A DNA stretch of 64,000 nt from Ypsolopha sequella (lineage: Eukaryota; Arthropoda; Insecta; Lepidoptera; Ypsolophidae): contig OW203990.1 in assembly GCA_934047225.1 (NCBI GenBank), positions 24,345,045 to 24,409,044 on the forward strand, read 5' to 3'. A program made the translations under genes and the position numbers. The notes beneath the pieces were generated by a model. The model did no database searches and had not been told where the DNA came from. It saw only the letters and a list, made by a program, of their open reading frames with translations. Each line of letters begins with the position of its first letter. Positions within the stretch are counted from its first letter, which is position 1. Of this stretch, positions 11,444-21,379 are shown in pieces.

Positions 11444-11688
11444 CTATAATTTTACATAGGTGCCATCACTACGCTTATGGTACTTAGGAGGTTCATGGTT
11501 GTGTACAGTATCGGAAAATACTATGTTTCCATCGTTGTCCAACCGTAGTCGAGCTTTGCATTTCAATACGCCACTTTTTTTGGAACAATATTGGTATCGC
11601 TTGTCTCGTCCTTGAGTCGAATAAGTATAGTTTTGGTACATTATATGGCTCCTTCCACCCGTTAGTTTAATTTCTTCGTAAAACTCAT
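11444..11688 (-). CDS. mod(mdg4): E7: alternative terminal exon, FLYWCH finger, subfamily I
   Basis: AT-GAG-TTT after TTTATTTACAG gives DEFYEEIKLTGGRSHI. Ligands are C35, C44, H63 and H65 with SGVLKC before the second Cys; the C-cap is KYHKRSDGTY, shared with E11. 81 residues, TAG-type stop. Its 5' flank was later hit by a GC-rich TIR element at 12129. Confidence 0.88.
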
Positions 11689-12128
11689 CTGTAAATAAAC
11701 CACTTTAGAGCAGCGTGATTTTAATTTGATTTTCCACTTTCTATCTAAAAATTTCACTGTACCTCTTTAATATGGTCTTCTCATAAACTTTGTTTTTCTT
11801 TTTCGATGTGTAATATAATTATTTTAATAGCAGTATACTTCATTCCAGATAAAATTAGAAAGATGTTGGTTTAAAAAAGTTATTAATCATCTCTTAAACC
11901 ATATATAAAAAAAACATAAAATGGCTGTACTTCTTTTTCCGGAGCAGACAAAGGATTGCAGCCCGTTTATTTTGGTATACATAGGATTAATTAGATTTTA
12001 TTACCTTTTAAAAACCAAAATCTTTCTGATATTATCTGGAATGAAGTATGGTGCTATTAAACTTATTACATTACACATCGAAAAAGAAAAACACAATTAT
12101 TGAGAAGACCATATTAAAGAGGCGTTAC

Positions 12129-12493
12129 CGGTCGGCCACAGCTTCAAGCTTCGAGAGGCGCGCCAAGCGGTTCTTCTTGCGACGGCGGCGCCGGCGGAGA
12201 GAACAAATGTATGAAGTTGTATAGAGCCAGCCATGGGTCGGCGCTCGCGCGTCTTGTCCGGCTTCGAGTGACTTGCGCTCTTGCTACGGCGGTGTGCGGG
12301 GAGGCGGGGAGCCGCGCCAGTGATAGAGTGCACAGGAAGAACCTAGTGTCGAGCGCTTTGAGCGGGCGAGCGCGCTATACATCCGATGCGGTCAAAGGCG
12401 CCGACGGGTGTCGTGGCAGGGCAAAGCCCGTCGCAAAAACCACCTGGAAACGCAGCAAGAAGCGCCGCCAGAAGCCTGAAGCTGTGGCCCTGG
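12129..12493. mobile_element. GC-rich TIR element flanked by GTTAC
   Basis: It is strikingly GC-rich against the AT-rich surroundings. Ends are CGGTCGGCCACAGCTTCA and the inverse of GAAGCTGTGGCCCTGG, and GTTAC lies on both sides (12124-12128, 12494-12498). A second copy starts at 63808. The overlapping ORFs (Arg/Ala-rich) are low-complexity readings of the element, not genes. Confidence 0.6.
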
Positions 12494-12734
12494 GTTACAG
12501 AGCTACTACGCTCTCTCTTCTTAGCGTCTCAACTGATACTCTGTCATCTTACCGCTTTCCGATCCTAACATTTCCTTATAAAAAAACACAGTTATCTTAT
12601 TTTTTAAATTGTTTTCTATTTCGAGTATAAAAAGTCATATCTGATTTGTCACATTCAAACGAAATTTCGAAATAATCTTACCAGTGTTCAAATAATTTTT
12701 TAGGGTTCCGTACTCGAATTATGCCAAATGGGCC

Positions 12735-12970
12735 AAGTTGGTTTCAATACAACGAAAAAATTGCTTTTTAACGTCTTTTGTTTAAGCTCTATATTTAATA
12801 CTTATACGAAGTAAACCCTAAATTAAACCAACACATAAACCAACAAAAAAAAATTTAAATCCAAAGTTGGTTTCAATACAACGAAAAAATTGCTTTTTAA
12901 CGTCTTTTGTTTAAGCTCTATCTATATTTAATACTTATACGAAGTAAACCCTAAATTAAACCAACACATA
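12735..12970. repeat. Local direct duplication in the E8 3' flank
   Basis: A ~100-base block beginning AGTTGGTTTCAATACAACG and ending AAACCAACACATAA occurs twice, at about 12735-12835 and 12863-12970. Single copies lie at equivalent places in the following 1.15-kb units. Confidence 0.75.
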
Positions 12971-13247
12971 ATGAAAATTTGGTTTCCGTACTCAAATGGT
13001 GCCGAATTAAGTTTCAAGCGCTACCAGTTTAGAGCCATGTTTTTGTCACCTTGATGCTGCTATTGCATCTATGTTATTTATGATAATGTTTTACGGTTCC
13101 ATACTCTTATTGTGTGGTGGTACGAAACCCATTGTACGCAAATCCGAATCGTATATGGCCAAAATATTTTGACAATTCAACACACATCCATCTTAACCTC
13201 TCACCACACTGACACTACTAAAGAAAGGGTAAAATAATAGTGATTAA

Positions 13248-13492
13248 CTACAATTTTATATAGGTCCCATCACTACTTTTATGGTACTTAGGAGGTTCAT
13301 GATTGTGTACAGTATCGGAAAATACTATATTTCCATCGTTGTCCAACCGTAGTCGAGCTTTGCATTTCAATATACTACTTTTTTTGGAACAATATTGGTT
13401 TCGCTTGTTTGACCCTTGTTGCGAATAAGTATACTTTTGGTACATTATATTGGTCCTTCCACCGGTTAATTTCATCACTTCGTAAGACTCAT
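13248..13492 (-). CDS. mod(mdg4): E8: alternative terminal exon in the 1.15-kb tandem repeat
   Basis: AT-GAG-TCT after TTTATTTGCAG gives DESYEVMKLTGGRTNI. Ligands C35, C44, H63 and H65; GSNKRNQYC before the first Cys and SSILKC before the second distinguish it from E9 and E10. 81 residues, ending IKL-TAG. First of four cassettes embedded in near-identical repeats. Confidence 0.88.
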
Positions 13493-14397
13493 CTGCAAAT
13501 AAACGGTATTATTTCATAGCCGATAAGCATGTTACGTTTGAATAGGATACAAAGGAAACATTTCCTAGTTATTCAAAAGTACTTGTGAAAATGGGTTATT
13601 TTAGAGTCAAACAATTCAATCGAAAATTAATTTATCTAAAATCAATCGAGCTCCCAACACTCCGTACACTCCCGACAATTTAATTACCTACAACTCTCCC
13701 ACGTTTAATTAGCTTTTCGATACACGCTTGTGCACACACACACGCGCACTGAACAAGCGATACTGACCCTTACTGAGTACTGCATGAACACGATCGTGCA
13801 CCTGATTTGCGTGCGACGACAAAATCGCGGGGGGAGGTGAGTGTCGCTTCTCTACGTAGTAATAGTTTACTTTCTTTGCTACTGTTAAGCCTCCGCTGTC
13901 CGTCCGTCTGTCACAGAGTTCTACAGCTTTAGCTATTATAGGTGCCAGTTGATTTTTTTTACAGAATACGTGTTACTACGTATAACCTCTCTTATGGCAA
14001 AAAAAAAATTAATGCAAAGGGGGTTTCAATACAACGAAAAAATTGCTTTTTAACGTCTTTTGTTTAAGCTCTTTTCTTTAATACTTATACGAAGTAAACC
14101 CTAAATGAAACCAACAAATAATAAAAATTTGGTTTCCGTACTCAAATGGTGCCGAATTAAGTGTCAGGCGCTACCATTTTAGAGCCTTGTTTTTGTCACC
14201 CTGATGTTGGTATGGCATCTATGTTATTTGTGATAATGTTTTAGGGTTCCATACTCTTATTGTGTGGTGGTACGAAACCCATTGTAGGCAAATCCGAATC
14301 GTACTTGGCCAAATTATTTTGACAATGCAACACACATCCATCTTAACCTCTCACCACACTCACGCTACTAAATAAAAGGTAAAATAATAGAGATTAA

Positions 14398-14642
14398 CTA
14401 CAATTTTACATAGGTGCCATCACTACTTTTATGGTACTTAGGAGGTTCATGGTTGTGTACAGTATCGGAAAATACTATGTTTCCATCGTTGTCCAACCGT
14501 AGTCGAGCTTTGCATTTCAATATGCTAGTTTTTTTGGAACAATATTGGTATCGCTTGCTTGGCCCATGTTGCGAAAAAGTATACTTTTGGTACATTATAT
14601 TGGTCCTTCCACCGACTGACTTCATCACTTCGTAAGACTCAT
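14398..14642 (-). CDS. mod(mdg4): E9: alternative terminal exon in the 1.15-kb tandem repeat
   Basis: The acceptor TTTATTTGCAG is intact and followed by AT-GAG-TCT, giving DESYEVMKSVGGRTNI. The finger has C35, C44, H63 and H65 and reads YTFSQHGPSKR before the first Cys. 81 residues, ending VKL. It is almost identical to E10, whose acceptor is broken, so it is the natural functional reference for that copy. Confidence 0.88.
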
Positions 14643-15552
14643 CTGCAAATAAACGGTATTCTTTCATAGCTGATAAGCATGTTGCGTTTGAATAGGATAC
14701 AAAGAAAACATTTCCTAGTTATTCAAAAGTACTTGTGAAAATGGGTAATTTTAGCGTCAATCAATTCAATCGAGAATTAATTTATCTAAAATCAATCGAG
14801 CTCCCAACACTCCGTACACTCCCGACAATTTAATTACCTACAACTCTCCCGCGTTTAATTAGCTTTTCGATACACGCTTGTGCACACACACACGCGCGGC
14901 GAACAAGCGATACTGGCCCTTACTGAGTACTGCATTGCATGAACACGATCGTACACCTGATTTGCGTGCGATAATAAAATCGCGGGGGGAGGTGAGTGTC
15001 GCTTCTCTACGTAGTAATAGTTTACATTCTTTGCTACTATTAAGCCTCCCTTGTCCGTCCGTCTGTCACAGAGGTCTACAGCTTTAGCTATTATAGGTGC
15101 CAGTTGAATTTTTTTACAGAATACGTGTTACTACGTATAACCTCTCTTATGGCAAAAAAAAAATTAATCCAAAGGGGGTTTCAATACAACGAAAAAACTG
15201 CTTTTTAACGTCTTTTGTTTAAGCTCTTTTATTTAATACTTATACGAAGTAAACCCTAAATGAAACCAACAAATAATAAAAATTTAGTTTCCGTACTCAA
15301 ATGGTGCCGCATTAAGTGTCAAGCGCTACCATTTTAGAGCCTTGTTTTTGTCACCTTGATGTTGCTATGGCATCTATGTTATTTATGATAATGTTTTACG
15401 GTTCCATACTCTTATTGTGTGGTGGTACGAAACCCATTGTACGCAAATCCAAATCGTATATGGCCAAAATATTTTGACAATTCAACACACATCCATCTTA
15501 ACCTTTCACCATACTGACACTACTAAAGAAAGGGTAAAATAATAGAGATTAA

Positions 15553-15797
15553 CTATAATTTTATATAGGTGCCATCACTACTTTTATGGTACTTAGGAGG
15601 TTCATGATTGTGTACAGTATCGGAAAATACTATATTTCCATCGTTGTCCAACCGTAGTCGAGCTTTGCATTTCAATATGCTAGTTTTTTTGGAACAATAT
15701 TGGTATCGCTTGCTTGGCCCTTGTTGCGAATAAGTATACTTTTGGTACATTATATTGGTCCTTCCACCGACTGACTTCATCACTTCGTAAGACTTAT
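15553..15797 (-). CDS. mod(mdg4): E10: FLYWCH exon with coding frame intact but acceptor AG lost
   Basis: The coding part is complete: C35, C44, H63, H65, 81 residues, ending IKL. At the acceptor, where E8, E9 and E11 read TTTGCAG then AT-GAG or AT-GCG, this copy reads TTTGCAA then AT-AAG. The AG is lost (plus-strand T at 15798) and the second codon is Lys. The nearest AG (ATAAG) would shift the frame. A further one (CGAAG, then TG-ATG) would keep it but lacks a pyrimidine tract. It is therefore probably a freshly silenced exon, unless the cryptic site works. Confidence 0.6.
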
Positions 15798-16691
15798 TTG
15801 CAAATAAACGGTATTCTTTCATAGTTGATAAGCATGTTACATTTGAATAGGATACAAAGGAAACATTTCCTAGTTATTCAAAAGTACTTGTGAAAATGAG
15901 TAATTTTAGAGTCAATCAATTCAATCGAGAATTAATTTATCTAAAATCAATCGAGCTCCCAACACTTTTTACACTCCCGACAATTTAATTACCTACAACT
16001 CTCCCGCGTTTAATTAGCTTTTCGATACACGCTTGTGCACACACACACGCGCAGTGAACAAGCGATACTGACCCTTACTGAGTACTGCATGAACACGATC
16101 GTGCACCTGATTTGCGTGCGACGATAAAATCGCAGGGGGAGGTGAGTGTCGCTTCTCTACGTAGTAATAGCTTACATTCTTTGCTACTTTTTAGCCTTCG
16201 CTGTCCGTCCGTTTGTCACAGAGGTCTGCAGCTTTAGCTATTATAGGTGTCACTTGAATTTTTTACAGGTTACGTGTTACTACGTATAACCTCTATTATA
16301 GCAAAAAAAAATTTCAACCCAAAGTGGGTTTCCATACAACGGAAAAAAAGCTTTTTAATGTCTTTTGTTTTAGCTCTATCTTCAATACATATACATAGTA
16401 AACCCTAAAATAAACCAACAAATAAAAACAATTTGGTATCCGTACTCAAATGGTGCCGAATTAAGTGTCAGGCGCTACCTTGATGTTGTCACCTTGATGT
16501 TGCTATGGCATCTATTTTATTTATGATAATGTTTTTAGGGTTCAATACTCTTATTGTGTGGTGGTACGAAACACATTGTACGCAAATCCGAATCGTATAT
16601 GGCCAAAATATTTTGACAATTCAACACACATCCATCTTAACCTCTCACCACACTCACACTACTAAGGAAAGGGTAAAATAATAGAGATTAA

Positions 16692-16936
16692 CTACAATTT
16701 TACATAGGTGCCATCACTACGTTTATGGTACTTAGGAGGTTCATGGTTGTGTACAGTATCGGAAAATACTATGTTTCCATCGTTGTCCAAACGTAGTCGA
16801 GCTTTGCATTTCAATACGCCACTTTTTTTGGAACAATATTGGTATCGCTTGTTTGGCCCTTGTTGAGAATAAGTATACTTTTGGTACATTATATTGGTCC
16901 TTCCACCGGTTAATTTCATTACTTTGTAAGACGCAT
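16692..16936 (-). CDS. mod(mdg4): E11: alternative terminal exon, end of the 1.15-kb tandem repeat
   Basis: AT-GCG-TCT after TTTATTTGCAG gives DASYKVMKLTGGRTNI. C35, C44, H63 and H65 are present; SGVLKC and KYHKRSDG resemble E7 more than its tandem neighbours, suggesting exchange between cassettes. 81 residues, ending VKL-TAG. Its 5' flank diverges from the repeat near 17100. Confidence 0.88.
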
Positions 16937-17099
16937 CTGCAAATAAACAGTATTATTTCATAGTTGATAAGAATGTTACGTTTGAATAGGATATCGAGGC
17001 TAAAATTCAGGACATCAAAGAAAACATTTTCTAGTTATACAAAAGTAATTGTGAAAATGGGTCATTTAAGAGTCAATCAATTCAATCGAGAATTAATTT

Positions 17100-18560
17100 A
17101 GTCTGAATACAAGTATACAAAATAATCAAGAATATAAGCAAAACACAAGCAAAGCAAAACACAACGCCAAATTTGGCAGATTTTTGAGGAATGAAATATT
17201 TAAGCATATTGTAACACCTAATTTTTAAGGACCAAAAGTCAAACAAATAAACTTTTCTATTCTATTCTATTCTACAAGTACCTAGAATAAAAGTAAAACA
17301 CTTTTTTATTATTATATGATTATATTAATTAAAATTAACATGCAATTCGGGTCAACCACTCAATGTAACCACTTAACTCAATGTAGGTTTTAATTAATTT
17401 AAAGCTTAGCATCTAATTAATTGCTAAATAATAAAATGCAGAAATAGGCTATAATCAAAAAGCAATCGAAATCCAAAAGACAATACTTAGCACTAACATA
17501 ACCTAAAAAAAACAAAGTTGTGTGTCTGTATGTCCGTCTGCAGCTCCATAACCGAAACCAAACCATTGGACCGATTTTAATATTTTGTACCCATGCTATA
17601 TCATAAATATCTTAAGCAGTGCTTTTTCTGTTCTTTTTTTTTTACTCTTTTTACTTCCAAATTACGGGTATACTGTATTTAGCGAGACGATGCAAAGCGG
17701 GCATTCACCCTCAATACACTTAATTTTAGAAAACAATACTGCCGACATGTACAACTTCTGTTATAAAATGCAACTACATGATTATCATGGTACAAGGGTC
17801 GGGTAGCAGCGAGCAGTATCTTCTCAACGGTTTCTTTTGTGTCAAAAGTTAAGACGGCGGCATTTCCCTTGATGCGGTGGCAAGTGTTAGTCGGAAGAAT
17901 GACCCGTTTAGCAATGTCTCGCTAAACGTAGTATAGCTGTTACACAAAATAACCATAAAATGTAGTTTTTCTCGAAATTAAGTTGTCTAATACATTGCAA
18001 TATTACCATATTATAAGAACACTTACTGAATGTAAATCGTAATTCAAGTTGATAACCCAGAAAAAAACAATAGTAGCTTAACATATAGGGTACATAAAAA
18101 AATCCTTTAGTTTCTCAAGTAAATTGTTCTAATCTATAAGGATGTTACTCAACTCATATTAAGCACTTTTCAAGCTCATAAATACCTCATTATTTATTTG
18201 CCCAGAAGAAATCAGGTTAATGTAGAGTCCATACAAAAGTATAAAAGATCAAGGGTATATTGGCCAAATTATTTATTTGAATAGAACGTTAAGGAGGAGA
18301 TAATAAAAACTACCATGGTATATTGTTCTAGGTAGTCAGTATAGTTTAAATCTATTACAAAGTAACCTTCAATTCATTAGATGGAAAATGGCGAAGTAAA
18401 GCTAATCTACCTGTAAAACACGATCTAAAAAAAATTCTATACACATTGAAGAATTCTTAAGTACATTTTTAAATCCACACATATTCATTACACAATTAAT
18501 ATAAAATAAAGGAGAAAATTATCCTTCTATTAACGATCGATTCTCCGCATTTGTACCAAA
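17100..18560. other. Spacer without recognisable gene
   Basis: AT-rich sequence with a short TCTAT pentamer run at 17255-17275. I see no splice-site-led FLYWCH frame and no transposon ends. The 73-codon ORF at 17585 on the plus strand is Ser/Leu-rich and looks random. Confidence 0.5.
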
Positions 18561-18561
18561 A

Positions 18562-19420
18562 TATTAAGACAATGATAACGGCCAAAATACAACTTTTAGA
18601 TAAAAGCAATGTGTATCAATAGTTCACTGATTAAACGTATTTAAATGATATTATGGTAGCTTCAAAATAATTGTATTTACCATAAGTGTGATTTTAGCTC
18701 AATTAAATTTAAAAAAATCTAAAATATGGAAAATCCAATTATTTCGAAGCTACCATAATATTAAGATGAAATTTTTTTATCGCGAAATCCATCGCTTTGA
18801 ATACTTTAATTATTATTAGAGTGCATTACCAGCTAGTAACCAATCAGAAACAAATTTAAAAGCACAAATATTTTTGAAAAAATTCCTCGGGCCAGGATTT
18901 AAACCTGCGACCTCCTGCTTACAATGACAGGCGCGCTATCGCCTGCGCTGCCGAGGTTCGTATCTGGAAGGACGAATTTTCCACCATATCAGCGGCTCTA
19001 CCGCGTAATTCTCATTTGTATCAACTTCAAGCAAATGCATGCGAAATTCAACGCGTGCAAAAGAGATGGCATGTTAGGCGGGCGTCGTCGCACGCACGTC
19101 AAATTTCAATCTCAAGTTGATGTTGATGAAAATGAGAATTACGCGGTAGACCCACTGTGCACCGAATTTTTGTAACTACTTGATATACCGGCTTCTAATG
19201 CACATACTGAACGCTCACGGGGTTCAAATCCAGGCCAGAGGAATTGTTTTCAAAAATATTTGTGCTTTGAAATTTGTTTCTGATTGGTTACTAGCTGGTA
19301 ATGCACTCTAATAATAATTACCATAATATTATTGAAAATACGTTTAATCAGTGAACTATTTTTAGACATTGCTCTTGTCTAAAAGTTGTATTTTGGCCGT
19401 TACTATCATTTCTAAATATT
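18562..19420. mobile_element. ~860-bp foldback element with tRNA-like segment
   Basis: The arms match in inverse over most of their length: AACGGCCAAAATACAACTTTT and its inverse near 19400, ACCAGCTAGTAACCAATCAG and its inverse near 19290, CGCGTAATTCTCATTTG and its inverse near 19140. A tRNA-like stretch (minus strand, 18890-18965) includes GGTTTAAATCCTGG, a degenerate B box. The 83-codon ORF lies in the hairpin and is not a gene. Confidence 0.65.
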
Positions 19421-19454
19421 TTGTAACAAATACGAAGAATGAACCCTTAACATC

Positions 19455-19699
19455 TCAAGCAATCTTAACGTAAGCCCCACTGTTGGTCTTATAATAATGA
19501 GGAGGTTCGTGGTTGTGTACTTCATCAACAAAGACTATGTCTCCATCGTCGTCCAAACGCAGCCGAGCCATGCATTTGATTGCACTGTACCTTTTCGAAC
19601 AGTAGTGGTTACGCTTGTCGCTTCCACTTTTGGAATAAGTGTACTTATTGTACATTAAGACGTTTCTGTTTTGAACTTTAATTATTTCGTAGGGGTTCC
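19455..19699 (-). CDS. mod(mdg4): E12: alternative terminal exon, subfamily II
   Basis: The acceptor TTTCATTACAG is followed by GG-AAC-CCC, giving GNPYEIIKVQNRNVL. The 81-residue tail has C34, C43, H62 and H64 (C-X8-C), a single extra Ala at the C-terminus (VKIA) and MARLRLDDDGD between the ligand pairs. It is closest to E13 and E14 and bridges them to subfamily I. Only 170 bases separate its 5' end from the stop of E13. Confidence 0.87.
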
Positions 19700-19869
19700 C
19701 TGTAATGAAAAAATATTATATTATTTATCAATTTTGTCGATTATAAACATATGCGTTTTTTTACGGGACGGACGGGATGTATTTCCCATTTTCTATGTGT
19801 AACTATTTGTTTTTTCAAGTGTTTAATTGTTCAAAAAAATGGTAGAAAAGAAGAAAAAGCTGTCGTATT

Positions 19870-20102
19870 CTAAATTTTAATGTAATTTCCATCACTGCTC
19901 ATATAATATTTAGGAGGTTCATGGTTGTGTGTATCATCAACAAAACCTATTTTTCCATCGTAGTTCAGTCGCAGTCTAGCCTTGCAATGCAGTCTTTTTT
20001 TTGAACAGTAATAATTCCGTTTGTCACGGCCACCTTGGGAGAAGGTATAATCTTTGTACATTAAGACTGACCTTCTGTTAACTGTTATTACTTTGTAATT
20101 AT
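19870..20102 (-). CDS. mod(mdg4): E13: alternative terminal exon, subfamily II, short Cys loop
   Basis: AT-AAT-TAC after ATTACAG gives DNYKVITVNRRSVL. The 77-residue tail has C33, C40, H59 and H61; the Cys spacing is X6, two shorter than subfamily I (KKRLHC). YTFS and EPPKYYMSSDG frame the finger. There is no AATAAA in the 170-base gap to E12, so its poly(A) signal is unclear. E14 lies 141 bases upstream. Confidence 0.87.
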
Positions 20103-20130
20103 CTGTAATAGTTAATAATTACATTTTAAT

Positions 20131-20172
20131 TTTATTTATAGTTTAAGTATTTAGTTGAATATTAACTTTATT
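20131..20172 (-). promoter_or_regulatory. Two AATAAA signals between E14 stop and E13 acceptor
   Basis: AATAAA occurs at 20167-20172 and 20131-20136 on the minus strand, 72 and 108 bases past the E14 stop. The second is only about 27 bases before the E13 acceptor, inside the region that should hold its branch point. End formation for E14 and splicing to E13 should compete. Confidence 0.5.
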
Positions 20173-20243
20173 TTTTAATCTCAGATTTAATACATTTAAA
20201 GGGTAATCAATAAAAGTTATGAAAACGAAAATGCATGTTTTTT

Positions 20244-20479
20244 TTAAAACCTAACGAAGGTACCGTCATTGTTCTTATAAAACATAGGTGGTTCATGGTT
20301 GTGCTTTCCATCAGCAAACGATATGTTTCCGTCTTTATCTAAAATCAATCGAGCTCTGCATTGTAGTCGTTTTTTGGAACAGTAGTAATTTTTTTTGTCC
20401 TGGCCTCCTTGTGAAAAGGAATAATGTTTGTACATTAATACTGATCTTCTGTTAACTGTAATGATACTGTAGAAGTTAT
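20244..20479 (-). CDS. mod(mdg4): E14: alternative terminal exon, subfamily II, short Cys loop
   Basis: AT-AAC-TTC after TTTTACAG gives DNFYSIITVNRRSVL. The 78-residue tail has C34, C41, H60 and H62; KHYSFSQGG precedes the first Cys and it ends FVRF-TAG. The VNRRSVLMYK run is shared with E13, so the pair are duplicates. A decayed relic and 4.6 kb without any intact cassette lie upstream. Confidence 0.87.
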
Positions 20480-20883
20480 CTGTAAAATTTCATAAATGTA
20501 TTATTACTCCAGACAGGTGATATATTTGTAAGAATGGTTGCTGTATATAGGTATGTGCCCCAAGATGTATACTTCTGTCATAAAAGTTAAAACTAGGAAG
20601 TTAGGAAGAAGAATACTTTTTAGAGGGTATTAAAAAGTTTGTTTTGCGTTCAGATTGCAGTGGACTACATAAATAAAGATAAAATTATTTCAGAATATTC
20701 CACCTTTTCTTTCATACCTATACCGAGAATATATTGAACGCCCCTTGTACATAACAAGTTAAATCTACGAGTAATTTTAGGTAAAAAATTGACGATTAAT
20801 ATTTTACGGTAATTTTATGATTAAAAAATGACAGTCAGACCTGGGTTCCATGCATATTACGTCAGTTTTGGGAAAATACGTTT

Positions 20884-20973
20884 ATAGCACACCGTGCGTA
20901 AAATGACCACTTTACGAAACTCGTGCGAGAAACTTTTTCTCGACTTTCGACTCTCTCGTATCGTAATGTACTA
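20884..20973. repeat. 'tagcacaccgtgcg' repeat, short copy
   Basis: ATAGCACACCGTGCGTAAAATG ... GAAACTTTTTCTCGACT ... TCGTATCGTAATGTACTA. A longer copy with the same ends is at 51416-51600, so this one carries internal deletions. Confidence 0.6.
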
Positions 20974-21214
20974 TTAGTATTTAAAATATTGCCCCTAACT
21001 GTTATGTTATGATGACTAACAACAGAATTGATTGTACTAAATTATAACGTAAGTAAGTACATAATATCGTGGTTAAATTTTGTAAATAGGTAGGAATATT
21101 TTCACTGATAATGTCGTTTGTTTTCGTGAATTTCTTAACAGACACATTTTTCCTCTAATCTTTACGTACCACAACAAAATATGTAACGAACAGTTCAATC
21201 TTTCTAACTTTTTT

Positions 21215-21350
21215 TCAATTTTATAAAGGCTATGTCACTACTTTTATAATAATATTTTGAAGGTTCACGGTTTCATTAATTTACCAGCAGAAGTTACATA
21301 AAATGCGATTAATCCGTACATTCAAATGGACTGTTTCTTTTGTAAAGCAT
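21215..21350 (-). pseudogene. Relic of a FLYWCH exon (3' half)
   Basis: On the minus strand the end reads GTGAACCTTCAAAATATTATTATAAAAGTAGTGACATAG..., matching the EPPKYYKSSDGTYVKL coding block of subfamily I-II base by base. One His of the ligand pair is Arg (CGT) and the other is gone, and the frame upstream has several stops. No acceptor or first Cys can be placed. Confidence 0.6.
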
Positions 21351-21379
21351 ATGCAAATATTTGTTGTTTCTTTTTCATT

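Larger units (their letters stand above)
12860..17100. repeat. ~1.15-kb tandem repeat carrying E8-E11
   Basis: The four stops are spaced 1150, 1155 and 1139 bases apart, and the intervening DNA is repeated nearly base for base: the CATACTCTTATTGTGTGG block, the TCCGTACACTCCCGAC block, and CACACACACGCGC. Units begin near 12860, 14013, 15171 and 16319; the last is truncated. Confidence 0.88.

Noticed and set aside
12211..12630. A 139-codon Arg/Ala-rich plus-strand ORF.
   Set aside because: It lies across a GC-rich TIR element that recurs at 63808 and continues into unrelated AT-rich DNA.
18924..19175. An 83-codon plus-strand ORF.
   Set aside because: It sits in the hairpin of a foldback element; both halves are inverse copies of each other.
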